64,000 bases of DNA from Miltoncostaea oceani. GTDB lineage: Bacteria > Actinomycetota > Thermoleophilia > Miltoncostaeales > Miltoncostaeaceae. Location: NCBI RefSeq assembly GCF_018141545.1, contig NZ_CP064356.1, positions 1,116,001-1,180,000 of the forward strand, read 5' to 3'. Within the stretch, counting starts at the first letter, position 1; the number at the start of each line of letters is the position of its first letter. Positions 48,431 through 56,457 of the stretch are shown here, piece by piece. Under the pieces are notes generated by a model. The model worked only from the letters and a program-made list of their open reading frames with translations. It was not told where the DNA came from and did not search any database. The position numbers and the translations under genes were made by a program.

Positions 48431-49545
48431 CGACACGCGCCGCATCGCCACGCCGCATCGACTTCCAGGGTGGCGGCCCCTTCTACTCCGAGCTCCGCGC
48501 CCGTGTGCGCGCGCTCGTCGAGGAGCCCGGGCGCGAGCGCCGCGCGAAGGTGCGGATGTACAGCAAGAGCGCCTTCATGATCGCCTGGGTCGTCCTGTCG
48601 TGGGTCGGGCTGGTGTTCGTCGCGCAGACCTGGTGGCAGGCGGCCCTGCTCGCCGTGTCCATGGGCTTCGCGCTCGCCGGCGTCGGCTTCAACATCACGC
48701 ACGACGCGAACCACGGGGCGTATCCCGGCGGGACCCGCGTCAACCGGGTGATGTCGTGGACCATGGACCTCATCGGTGCGAGCTCGTACGTGTGGCGGAC
48801 GAAGCACAACACCGCCCACCACACGTTCACGAACATCTCCGGCGCCGACTCCGACATCGACTCGATGCCGTTCGCGCGCTTCGCGCCCGACCAGCCGCGC
48901 CGCCGGTACCACCGCTTCCAGCACTACTACATGTGGTTCCTCTACGGCCTGTTCGCCATCAAGTGGCACACCCTCGGGGACTTCGGCTACCTGCGGGCGA
49001 AGAAGATCGGCGAGACGCCGCTGAAGTGGCCGCGTGGCCGTGAGCTCGCGGGCTTCTGGGCGGGGAAGGTCATCTTCTTCAGCTGGACCCTCGTGATCCC
49101 GCTGCTCGTCCACCCGGTCTGGCAGGTCGCCGTGGTGTTCGCCCTCGCGTCGTTCGTGCTCGCGTTCACCCTCGCGGTGACGTTCCAGCTCGCGCACTGC
49201 CTCGAGGAGGCCGAGTTCTCGAGCATCGCGGAGATGGAGGAGGCCGGCCCGTCGGAGTGGGCGCGCCACCAGATCGAGACCACGGTCGACTTCGCGCCCC
49301 GCAGCCGCCTGCTGCGCTGGTACCTGGGCGGGTTGAACTTCCAGGTGGAGCACCACCTGTTCTCCCGGATCTGCCACATCCACTACCCCGAGATGGCGGT
49401 GGTGGTGAAGGAGGTCTGCGACAGGCACGGCGTGCACCACCAGTCGCACGACACGCTGTGGCCCGCCCTCGCGTCCCACGCCCGCTGGCTCCGCCAGATG
49501 GGGGAGAAGACGCCCGCCGCGACCGCGGCGCCCGCCGGGGCCTGA
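48427..49545 (+). CDS. Fatty acid desaturase
   Basis: 372 residues from GTG. Three His boxes: HDANHGAY (HxxxH, about 91), HNTAHHTFTN (HxxxHH, about 126), and QVEHHLF (about 303), plus four membrane segments (MIAWVVLSWVGLVFV, ALLAVSMGFALAGVGF, IFFSWTLVIPLLV, VVFALASFVLAFTLAV). The Gln in QVEHH marks front-end/acyl-lipid types. It needs an electron donor, such as a ferredoxin. Its transcript begins with the structured leader, so control at translation is likely. Confidence 0.92.
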   Translation: MTTRAASPRRIDFQGGGPFYSELRARVRALVEEPGRERRAKVRMYSKSAFMIAWVVLSWVGLVFVAQTWWQAALLAVSMGFALAGVGFNITHDANHGAYPGGTRVNRVMSWTMDLIGASSYVWRTKHNTAHHTFTNISGADSDIDSMPFARFAPDQPRRRYHRFQHYYMWFLYGLFAIKWHTLGDFGYLRAKKIGETPLKWPRGRELAGFWAGKVIFFSWTLVIPLLVHPVWQVAVVFALASFVLAFTLAVTFQLAHCLEEAEFSSIAEMEEAGPSEWARHQIETTVDFAPRSRLLRWYLGGLNFQVEHHLFSRICHIHYPEMAVVVKEVCDRHGVHHQSHDTLWPALASHARWLRQMGEKTPAATAAPAGA

Positions 49546-49559
49546 CCCGCGGGAGGCCC

Positions 49560-49579
49560 GGCCGGCGCGTCAGCCGGCC
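49560..49579. terminator. Hairpin between convergent genes
   Basis: GGCCGGC/GCCGGCC with a 6-base loop; it overlaps the hydrolase stop codon. Probably bidirectional. Confidence 0.5.
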
Positions 49580-50208
49580 GGCGCCTCCCCGAGCAGCGCG
49601 GCGAGCCAGGCGTCGACCGCGGCCCGCAGGGCCACGACGTCGGACGACAGCGCGTGGTCGCCGGCGATCCGCGCGACGGTGCGCCCCGGTGCGGGGGGCG
49701 GCATCCCGAACGGGTCCCGTTCGCCCTGCACGACCAGCACCGGCACGGTGACGCCGTCGAGCTCCGGGATGCGGTCGGGCCGCGGCGTGGCCCCGGCCCT
49801 CGCCGGGGGCCGGACGGGGAACGCCAGGCACAGGACGCCCGCGGAGCCCGTCGCCGCGGCGGTCCGGCACGCCACGCGCGCGCCCGAGGAGCGCCCCCCG
49901 GTGACGAGGGGCACGCCGCCGAGGTCCGTCGCCACGAGGTGCGCGACGACGGCCGTCCACGCCTCGTCGAGGCGAGGCGCCCGCGGCGGCGCCCGGCGGC
50001 CCGCGACGCGGTAGGGCTGCTCGACCAGCGCCAGCGCCATCCCCCGCGCGAGGGCGACCCCACCGGCGGCGACGAGGTCCCGCGCCCCGACGCCGCCGCC
50101 CGCGCCGTGCCCGAGCACGAGCGCCCCGCGGGGCGCGTCCGGCACCCGCACGTGGGCGCGCGCGGGCCCCGCCGCCGTGGGGATCTCGATGACCGTCGCG
50201 TCGTCCAC
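49570..50208 (-). CDS. Alpha/beta-hydrolase (KANL3/Tex30 or dienelactone-hydrolase-like)
   Basis: 212 residues from GTG; a GAGGAG site lies 5 bp upstream. ALVLGHGAGGGV (oxyanion region), TGGRSSGARVACR (nucleophile elbow GGRSSG, Ser near 112), PVLVVQGERDPFG and the base in IAGDHALSS (GDH). Substrate unknown. Divergent from SoxR, so it may be one of its targets. Confidence 0.85.
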   Translation of the reverse strand: MDDATVIEIPTAAGPARAHVRVPDAPRGALVLGHGAGGGVGARDLVAAGGVALARGMALALVEQPYRVAGRRAPPRAPRLDEAWTAVVAHLVATDLGGVPLVTGGRSSGARVACRTAAATGSAGVLCLAFPVRPPARAGATPRPDRIPELDGVTVPVLVVQGERDPFGMPPPAPGRTVARIAGDHALSSDVVALRAAVDAWLAALLGEAPAG

Positions 50209-50303
50209 CGTGCCTCCTCGTCGCCGCCCACGGTACCGGCCGTGCCCTCCCCTCGGCATGAAGCGCGGTTGAAGTATCGGCGGCGTCGTGCTGCACTGAC
50301 GGG

Positions 50304-50753
50304 GTGTCGGGGACGATGACGATCGGCGAGGTGGCGGAGCGCTCCGGCGTCGCCACCTCGGCCCTCCGCTTCTACGAGGACCGCGGGCTGCTCACGGCGG
50401 ACCGGACGGAGTCGGGGCACCGTCGTTACCCCCGCGCGGTGCTGCGGCGCGTCGCGTTCATCGTCTTCGCACAGCGGGTGGGTCTGACGCTCGAGGAGAT
50501 CCGCGAGGAGCTGGCGCGCCTCCCCTCCGACCGGGTGCCGCGCCGCGAGGAGTGGGCGGCGCTGTCGGGGCCGTGGCGCGAGCGGATCGGCCGCCGCATC
50601 GCGGAGCTGGAGCGGCTCCGCGACAGCCTCGACCAGTGCATCGGGTGCGGCTGCCTCTCCCTCGACCGGTGCCGCCTCGCCAACCCCGGCGACCGCGCCG
50701 GCGCCGTCGGCCCCGGGCCCCGCTACTGGATGGGGGATCCCAGGGGCGGGTGA
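50304..50753 (+). CDS. soxR: Redox-sensitive regulator SoxR
   Basis: 149 residues; GTG chosen, although an in-frame ATG lies four codons inside. MerR helix-turn-helix MTIGEVAERSGVATSALRFYEDRGLL, dimerisation helix, and the [2Fe-2S] cluster CIGCGCLSLDRC near 114-125, followed by NPGDRAGAVGPGPRYW, the SoxR C-terminal signature. The cluster is oxidised by redox-cycling agents. The divergent gap with the hydrolase has a TnAAnCGCGnTTnA-like core, a possible MerR-type operator. Confidence 0.92.
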   Translation: MSGTMTIGEVAERSGVATSALRFYEDRGLLTADRTESGHRRYPRAVLRRVAFIVFAQRVGLTLEEIREELARLPSDRVPRREEWAALSGPWRERIGRRIAELERLRDSLDQCIGCGCLSLDRCRLANPGDRAGAVGPGPRYWMGDPRGG

Positions 50754-50779
50754 AGACCCCCGCCCGCCGCTGCTAGCCT
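50751..50779 (+). promoter_or_regulatory. tRNA-Cys promoter
   Basis: TGAAGA with a 17-bp spacer and TAGCCT as -10; the tRNA starts 11 bp later. Confidence 0.6.
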
Positions 50780-50789
50780 GCGGTGCCCG

Positions 50790-50862
50790 GGCGACGTGGC
50801 GAAGTGGCTAACGCGGCGGTCTGCAAAACCGTTATTCATGGGTTCGACTCCCATCGTCGCCT
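50790..50862 (+). tRNA. tRNA-Cys (GCA)
   Basis: Acceptor GGCGACG pairs with CGTCGCC, discriminator T; anticodon loop CTGCAAA reads GCA. The T-arm carries GGGTTCGACTCCC. CCA not encoded. The 3' half is duplicated at the end of the neighbouring element. Confidence 0.95.
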
Positions 50863-50868
50863 CTCGGA
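50814..50868 (+). repeat. attL (55 bp), tRNA-Cys 3' half
   Basis: Exact 55-bp match to 54374-54428; starts in the anticodon arm and extends six bases past the tRNA. Confidence 0.9.
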
Positions 50869-50870
50869 TT

Positions 50871-50893
50871 CCAGAGCGGGTTTCGCGCTCTGG
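50871..50893 (+). terminator. tRNA-Cys terminator
   Basis: CCAGAGCG/CGCTCTGG stem with a 7-base loop, then GGCATTTTCTTC with a T-run. Confidence 0.7.
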
Positions 50894-51122
50894 GCGGGCA
50901 TTTTCTTCGTGTGCATGGGCAATCATGGATTCCGCCTCGGACCGCCCGGAACCGCCCGCGAGTGCCGCCCGTTGTCGCGCATTTGTCGCGCATGATCATG
51001 GCGCTGGCCCACTCCGCCGTTACTTCTGGCTCGCGTAGGCGACGACGTCGCGATCGCGCGATCTACCATTCGCCGCCTGACGGGCGAGGAGGTGGCCGCG
51101 CGCCAACGCTGAGCCGGCGGCG

Positions 51123-51782
51123 CTAGCCGCAGGCTGGGAATCCGATCGGCAGGCTGCGCGTCACTCCGGCACCCCCCGAGTAGACGCTGAGCCGGATACG
51201 GCAAACGCGGTCGTTACGGAAGAGAAAGCCGCCAGGGAAGCTCGTCGCCCGGGGTCGCCCGCGCTTGTCAAGGCATGCCACCAAGACGATGCTGCTCGGG
51301 ACGGCGGACCAGGCGATGTCACCCGCGCCCAGCTTCTCGTTCATCTCGTCGCTGTAGACGAGCCGGGCCGCCCCCCGGGGAGCGATCGTGATGCGCGCGC
51401 GAGTTGCTCCCGCGAAGAGAGCCGCTCCAATTTTGGTGGCGTGTGCCTTGGGTGCGCCACGCGCCGGGTATGGCTGAGGCCGCACCGAGCCCAGACGGGC
51501 AAGCGGCGTGAAGACGACCCGTCCGAGGCGAAGGGCCTTCGGGTTGGCGAGCAGGCGGCGCACGTTCGGAGGCCTCCTCGCCTCGCAGGGCGCAGTGACC
51601 TGCGTAGACACGGGACCCGCGGCTGCCCCGTCGGCAGAGGCCGACCCGCTCGCGCCTCTGGGATCAGATGTGCGCGTCGGACCGCCGGAATAAGCGCTTT
51701 GGGCGACCGGGCCTGATGAGCATGCTGTCGCGCCAAGCAACAGGGTGAGCCACGCTACCGAGACGACGAGGGCCCCGGACAC
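51123..51782 (-). CDS. Putative lipoprotein of the tRNA-Cys element
   Basis: 219 residues; start uncertain (GTG given, TTG three codons upstream). Signal helix SGALVVSVAWLTLLLGATACSSG with a lipobox-type GATAC, then a Ser/Thr/Gly-rich spacer. The rest has CEARRPPNVRRLLANPKALRLGRVVFTPLARLGSV (in parts) and ends in GGFLFRNDRVCRIRLSVYSGGAG. Two C-terminal cysteines. No family recognised. It sits between the att site and the integrase; transcription toward the tRNA. Confidence 0.6.
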   Translation of the reverse strand: MSGALVVSVAWLTLLLGATACSSGPVAQSAYSGGPTRTSDPRGASGSASADGAAAGPVSTQVTAPCEARRPPNVRRLLANPKALRLGRVVFTPLARLGSVRPQPYPARGAPKAHATKIGAALFAGATRARITIAPRGAARLVYSDEMNEKLGAGDIAWSAVPSSIVLVACLDKRGRPRATSFPGGFLFRNDRVCRIRLSVYSGGAGVTRSLPIGFPACG

Positions 51783-51904
51783 GGTCCGCAAAGGGTTGCC
51801 ACGCTTACGAACCTGCGTCGACGCCCCGAAGCGGGTCGCGCGGCGGAGGGGGCCGATCCGTGGGCTCTGTTCCGCGTGATGTCGCTTGCCGAATCGGTCG
51901 GGTC

Positions 51905-53077
51905 TCACGTTGTTGCGTGCTCGATCGGCGCAGCATCCTCGCTCCGGGCCAGAAAGGCATCCAGCAGCTTCGCCGCCTCGCTCTCGTTTCCCGGCATCAG
52001 GTGCCCGTAGCGGTCCAGCGTGATGGCGATGCTGGCGTGGCCCATGTACGTCGAGAGCGCCTTGGCGTTCACGCCCGCTGCGATCATCAGGCTGGCGTAC
52101 GTGTGACGGCACTCGTGCAGTCCGATCGGTTCGAGACCCGCCAGGCGCCACGAACGGATGGCACGGGCGCGAGTCGAGGAGTAGTCGAATGGGAGGGACG
52201 GGGTCCGCCCGAAGACGAATCCCTCGGCAGAACCGGCGAGAAGCCGGTGCTCGAGGAGGTGGCGCCGGAGCGAAGCCGCCATCGGAACGCGACGCCGACC
52301 ACCCCGTGACTTGGTGCCGACGTCGGACCGTTCCTTCGGGTCCCAAGAGCGCTCGACCCGGATGACGCTGGCCTCCAAGTCCACGTCGTCCCAGCGGAGC
52401 GCCATGAGCTCTCCCCGGCGCAGGCCGCCGTAGAGCGCAGCGGCCCAGATCGCCCGGTCCCGCGCAGGGACGGCGGCGATGAGCCGTGCCGCCTCAGCGG
52501 GTGAGGCGATCCGCTCCCGGCGACCGCGGACGGCGGGGAGCTGCAGGCGCTCGCACGGATTGACGGCCACCTCTCCGCGCGACACGGCTCGGCGGAAGAG
52601 CACGCGAAGCGGCATGAGCGCGTTGCGAACGCTGCTCGGGTCGAGGCCCTCCGCGAGCAGGCGGTCCGCGAGGTCCTGCACATCGGATCGCCGGACGTCG
52701 GAGAGTCTTCGCGCGCCGAAGTCCGGGAGGATTCGCCGACGGAGCGAAGCCTCGTAACCGCGGATCACACTGGGCTTGTAGCGGTCACCCGACCGGTTGC
52801 GGACCGTCCCCTCGCGGGCGCCGGCGACCCACGCCTCGCCGGCTTCGCGGACGGTCGTCGCCGAGGGCGCGCGCATCGCACCGCGTTCGAGGGCGACCGT
52901 CGCCTCGGCGCGCCACGACTTGGCGGCGGCGAGGGTGGAGAACGTCTTGCGTATGCGCGTCCGGTCCCGGCTACTCCAGACGTTTGCCTGGTAGCTCGGG
53001 CTGCAGTTGCAGCGCGCGCTCGACCGGCTCGCGCACGAGCGAGCGTGCCGCACTTCGATGCCGGTCGTTCGACCCAT
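51905..53077 (-). CDS. int: Tyrosine recombinase/integrase of the tRNA-Cys element
   Basis: 390 residues from ATG. N-terminal IEVRHARSCASRSSARCNCSPSYQANVW is the zinc-finger-like segment typical of actinobacterial integrases, then arm and SAM-like domains. Catalytic motifs: GGLRRGELMALRWDDVD (first Arg), GLHECRHTYASLM (HxxR) and MGHASIAITLDRYGHL (Tyr). Unlike the first element, the integrase is not next to attL; a lipoprotein gene lies between. Confidence 0.93.
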   Translation of the reverse strand: MGRTTGIEVRHARSCASRSSARCNCSPSYQANVWSSRDRTRIRKTFSTLAAAKSWRAEATVALERGAMRAPSATTVREAGEAWVAGAREGTVRNRSGDRYKPSVIRGYEASLRRRILPDFGARRLSDVRRSDVQDLADRLLAEGLDPSSVRNALMPLRVLFRRAVSRGEVAVNPCERLQLPAVRGRRERIASPAEAARLIAAVPARDRAIWAAALYGGLRRGELMALRWDDVDLEASVIRVERSWDPKERSDVGTKSRGGRRRVPMAASLRRHLLEHRLLAGSAEGFVFGRTPSLPFDYSSTRARAIRSWRLAGLEPIGLHECRHTYASLMIAAGVNAKALSTYMGHASIAITLDRYGHLMPGNESEAAKLLDAFLARSEDAAPIEHATT

Positions 53078-53366
53078 CAGACTGGTGACCGAGCGTACCG
53101 CGAGGTCCGGACCGCCTCCTCAACTACCGGTGTGCGATCCCGTAGTCCGCCGGGAGTGGGCTCAGGTGTCGCTCGGCCGGGGTCCACACATCCAATGATG
53201 CAAGTGCGCCCGCCATCTACTCGAGCCGAAGAGGGAGCGGCGCCGAAGGCCGCGTGACGGGGCCGACTGTCGTCGTCGGCGCCGGCCCACCTCACTGGAC
53301 CGAGTCGATCGACGGCGGCGCTACTTTCGCTTCGCCTGGCTTGTTCGGAAAGCTGCGAGGTACTCT
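53078..53366. other. Intergenic region between integrase and HTH gene
   Basis: 289 bp, divergent. TACTCTGTG ahead of the GTG could contribute to a -10. No further gene or strong repeat seen. Confidence 0.4.
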
Positions 53367-53810
53367 GTGCCTGTGAGCCCGACTGTTGACATGCGTCAAG
53401 TTCTCGACCATGCCCTCGAGCTGCGGCGTCTCGAGGAAGACCTTCAGCAGAACGATGTCGCCAAGGCCCGCGAGCGAGCGGGCAACGAGGTCGACAGGGT
53501 TCTCCGCCAGGCGGGTGGCGTCCCCATGGTCGCGGCTGCGGAGTTCTTGGGCCTCTCAACGCCATCGGTGCGCAAACTTCGCGACGCCGGCGTTCTCGAG
53601 CGTTATCGGTCTGCCGGGCCCAAGCTGAGTCTGAGCAGCGTCCTCGACGTCTACTGGCGGCTCGACGCGCTGCGCTCGGACGGTCAGCGACGAGGGCTGG
53701 TCGAGGCGCTGGCCCAAGAGGCAGCGGACCGGAGCCTGGTCCGCGATCCGAGTCTCGCCGCCGGACTGGCTGCTATGCGGCGTGGCGAATACGTCGTCGT
53801 AGAGGACTAG
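53367..53810 (+). CDS. HTH-like small protein of the tRNA-Cys element
   Basis: 147 residues from GTG (another GTG two codons later). An N-terminal helical part (LDHALELRRLEEDLQQNDVAKARERAGNEVDRVL, in parts) precedes a MerR/HTH-like VPMVAAAEFLGLSTPSVRKLRDAGVLERYRSAG segment (about 54-85), like antitoxins of RHH/HTH type. The C-terminus is helical. It may regulate the element or pair with the next ORF. Not in a recognised family. Confidence 0.6.
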   Translation: MPVSPTVDMRQVLDHALELRRLEEDLQQNDVAKARERAGNEVDRVLRQAGGVPMVAAAEFLGLSTPSVRKLRDAGVLERYRSAGPKLSLSSVLDVYWRLDALRSDGQRRGLVEALAQEAADRSLVRDPSLAAGLAAMRRGEYVVVED

Positions 53811-53956
53811 CTGCGGCCCACCAGTACGCGGAAGTCGGCCAGGTCGCTCGCGCAGCCGCGTTCCTACGCGGACAGGAGGCCGAGAGCTATCGGCGGGCCA
53901 AGGCTGCGCTCCGGGGTGAGGGGTGCGCGGCAGCCAACTATCGGCTTCGTAGTCCG

Positions 53957-54232
53957 GTGGAACACCTGTGCGTGAAGCGGCTACGAGGTCAGCTGCGTCT
54001 GGTGGTCGGGTTCCCTGCTCCGGGCATCGTCGTCGGCTTGCTGCTCGGCGCCCACTCCCAGGAGCAGAACGTGTACGAGGAGCTCTACGCGCTTCTGGGT
54101 GTCCAGCCGCCGAAGGATGGCTACGCCCAGCGCGACAAGCCGGACTGCTGCGACCGGCAGGACGATCCGCCGCGCCTCGATCCCGAGACGCGAGCAATCG
54201 TTGACGCGCTCGTACCAGAGCTCGGCCGCTAG
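53957..54232 (+). CDS. Hypothetical protein, start uncertain
   Basis: 91 residues from the first in-frame GTG, but the frame is open and looks coding back to the previous stop (AEVGQVARAAAFLRGQEAE, then SYRRAKAALRGEG) without any standard start codon. YRLRSPVEHLCVKRLRGQLRL and GFPAPGIVVGLLLGAHSQE follow. It is -1 relative to the preceding gene, so a frameshift, a start at a rare codon or decay is possible. No family recognised. Confidence 0.4.
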   Translation: MEHLCVKRLRGQLRLVVGFPAPGIVVGLLLGAHSQEQNVYEELYALLGVQPPKDGYAQRDKPDCCDRQDDPPRLDPETRAIVDALVPELGR

Positions 54233-54373
54233 GACGGGCGCCCCTCCATCGTAAGGGCTTTCCGCTGAGGCCCCCTTCGGCGCGCTGCGAGAGCGGATTG
54301 TCGCGCAGGCTGTCGCGCATGTGTCGCGTGAGTCCCCAGATCACCTTGATTTAGGCACTTCCGACGAGATGCT

Positions 54374-54428
54374 CGGCGGTCTGCAAAACCGTTATTCATG
54401 GGTTCGACTCCCATCGTCGCCTCTCGGA
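54374..54428 (+). repeat. attR (55 bp)
   Basis: Exact match to 50814-50868 lacking the 5' half of the tRNA. Confidence 0.9.
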
Positions 54429-54467
54429 CAGCGCCTACGGCCCCCGGTCGGGGTCGCGTCCCGCCGT

Positions 54468-55154
54468 TCACCCGCGCGGGGCGCCCCCTGCACCGGTCCG
54501 CCCCGTCTCGTGGGCCCAGATGGCGATCTCGACGCGGTTACGTGCGCCGAGCTTGCCCATCAGGTTGGCGATGTGCGTCTTCACCGTGCTGAGGCTGATG
54601 TAGAGCTCGGCCGCGATCTCGTTGTTGGTGCGGCCGCGGGCGAGGCTCCCGAGCACCTGCTCCTCACGCTCGGTGAGCGGCTCGCGTGGGGCGGCGGGCC
54701 GGTCGGCGGAGCCGCCGGGGGAGGCGGCGAACGCCGCGAGCAGGCGCGCCGTGACGCTCGGCGCGATGAGGGCGTCGCCCGCGGCGGCCGCCCTGACGGC
54801 CTCGCCCAGCAGCGCCGGCCCGGCGTCCTTCAACAGGAAGCCGCGCGCCCCCGCCTTGAGGGCGGCGTGGACGTGCTCGTCCAGGTCGAAGGTGGTGATG
54901 ACGACGACGGCCATCGGGTCGGCGACGTCCGGGCCCGCCAGGCGGCGGGTGGCCTCCACGCCGTCGAGGCGTGGCATGCGGATGTCGAACAGGCAGACAT
55001 CCGGCCGCAACGCGCGGGCGAGGTCCACCGCCTCCACCCCGTCGGCCGCCAGCCCGACGACCGTGATGCCCGGATCGGCGTCGAGGATCATGCCGAGTCC
55101 CGTGCGGACGATCTCCTGGTCGTCGGCCACCACGACGCGGATGCCCGTGCTCAC
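54468..55154 (-). CDS. NarL/FixJ-type response regulator
   Basis: 228 residues from GTG overlapping the kinase stop. Receiver: VVVADDQEIVRTGL (DD pair), VCLFDIRMPRLDG (phospho-Asp in FDIRMP), TTFDLDEH and LKDAGP (Lys). LuxR HTH: LTEREEQVLGSLARGRTNNEIAAELYISLSTVKTH (about 160-195). It likely controls the MMPL exporter across the divergent gap and its own operon, by location. Confidence 0.93.
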   Translation of the reverse strand: MSTGIRVVVADDQEIVRTGLGMILDADPGITVVGLAADGVEAVDLARALRPDVCLFDIRMPRLDGVEATRRLAGPDVADPMAVVVITTFDLDEHVHAALKAGARGFLLKDAGPALLGEAVRAAAAGDALIAPSVTARLLAAFAASPGGSADRPAAPREPLTEREEQVLGSLARGRTNNEIAAELYISLSTVKTHIANLMGKLGARNRVEIAIWAHETGRTGAGGAPRG

Positions 55155-56296
55155 GTCGCCGCCCCGCGGAGCGGCAGCACCGCGGTCACCGCCCAGCCGC
55201 CGCCGGCACGGGGACCCGCGACGCAGGTGCCGCCCAGGCCCTCCGCCCGCTCCACCATGCCGGCGATGCCGAAGCCGACGTCCCCCCGGGTGCCCGCACG
55301 CTCACCGTCGTCCGTCACCTCGACCGTCACGGCGTCGTCGCCGGCGCTGACCGTCACGTCGATGCGGCTCGCCCGGCGGGCGTGCCGGCGGGCGTTGGTG
55401 ACCGACTCCTGCACCAGGCGATAGGCGGCCGCGGCGACCGAACCCGGGACGCGGTCCTCGTCGCCCCGCAGCTCGACGTGGACCGGTGGGCCACCGGGCG
55501 TGACGGAGCCCGCGAACCCGCGGACGTCGTGCAGGCCGGGCAGCGGCGCGGTCCCGCCCCGCCCGTCCGCCCGCAGGCCGCGCACGATGGTCCGCATCTC
55601 CGCCAGCGTCCGCGACGCCTCGGCCTCGATGACGCGGAGCGCCGCGACGGCCGCGTCCGGGTCGGCGGGCGCGGTGGCGATCCCCGCCTGGGCGCGGACC
55701 GCGATGGCCGACACGTGGTGGGCGACGGTGTCGTGCAGGTCGCGGGCCAGTGCCTCGCGCTCCTTCGCGCGCGCCGCGTCGATCCGGCTGACGCGCTCCC
55801 GCGTGCGGGAGCGCACCGCGACGCCCAGCACGAGCGCCAGGAAGAAGACGGCGAAGCCCGTGACCGCCTCGCTCACGCTGGTGAAGTCGAGGACCGACGC
55901 GAGGGTCGCGGGCACGAGCATGATCCCGAGGCCGATCAGCGCGTGGCGACCCGACCCCCAGCGGAAGAGGGCGTACGCCGGGATCAGCACGTAGATCATC
56001 GTGAACAACCCCGGCGGGTCGCCGCCCTGGACGACCCACGGGATGTCCATGACGATCGCGGCGCCGAAGATCGCCGCGACGACCGGCAGCGGGTGCGTGC
56101 GCCGCCACAGCAGCAACGGCACGCCGGCGAGCGCGACGGCGAACGACAGCCAGCGGTAGGGCAGGTCGTCGCGGACGACCACCTCCACGACGCACAGCGT
56201 CGCCAGGAGCGCCACGAGGACCCCGTCGCGCCACACCCGCCGGGGTGGGTCGGGGACCGGGGGCTCGCGCCAGAAGGATCGAAGGAAGGCACGCAC
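55151..56296 (-). CDS. NarL-type sensor histidine kinase
   Basis: 381 residues from a GTG preceded by TACGAT six bases upstream, i.e. nearly leaderless; longer frames upstream are rejected. N-terminal helices (about 25-160: VLVALLATLCVVEVVV, LFTMIYVLIPAYALF, TGFAVFFLALVLGVAV), then HisKA_3 with LARDLHDTVAHHVSAIAVRAQAG (His), and ATPase with VTNARRHAR, VEVTDDGERAG. The periplasmic domain is minimal, so it may sense membrane state. It partners the adjacent response regulator. Confidence 0.9.
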   Translation of the reverse strand: MRAFLRSFWREPPVPDPPRRVWRDGVLVALLATLCVVEVVVRDDLPYRWLSFAVALAGVPLLLWRRTHPLPVVAAIFGAAIVMDIPWVVQGGDPPGLFTMIYVLIPAYALFRWGSGRHALIGLGIMLVPATLASVLDFTSVSEAVTGFAVFFLALVLGVAVRSRTRERVSRIDAARAKEREALARDLHDTVAHHVSAIAVRAQAGIATAPADPDAAVAALRVIEAEASRTLAEMRTIVRGLRADGRGGTAPLPGLHDVRGFAGSVTPGGPPVHVELRGDEDRVPGSVAAAAYRLVQESVTNARRHARRASRIDVTVSAGDDAVTVEVTDDGERAGTRGDVGFGIAGMVERAEGLGGTCVAGPRAGGGWAVTAVLPLRGAAT

Positions 56297-56457
56297 GGCC
56301 CCATCGTAGGACGGCCGCGGGACGCGGGGATCGGCCGAAAGTGCCGCATGCGGATCGCCCGTCCGGCCGGGTGCGGTCGGGCCGGACGTCCGATGTGCGC
56401 CGCGGCCGCGCCCGGGAGCATCGGCGCGCAGACGATCCCCGCCTCCCAGGAGTCCGC

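Larger units (their letters stand above)
50869..54373. mobile_element. Small integrative element in tRNA-Cys
   Basis: 3.5 kb between the att repeats, of lower GC than its flanks. Contains an integrase, a lipoprotein and an HTH-like protein with an unknown downstream ORF. No relaxase, no resistance gene. It may be a satellite or a decaying island. Confidence 0.85.

Noticed and set aside
54374-54428. Second tRNA-Cys gene
   Set aside because: Lacks the 5' half; it is the attR copy.
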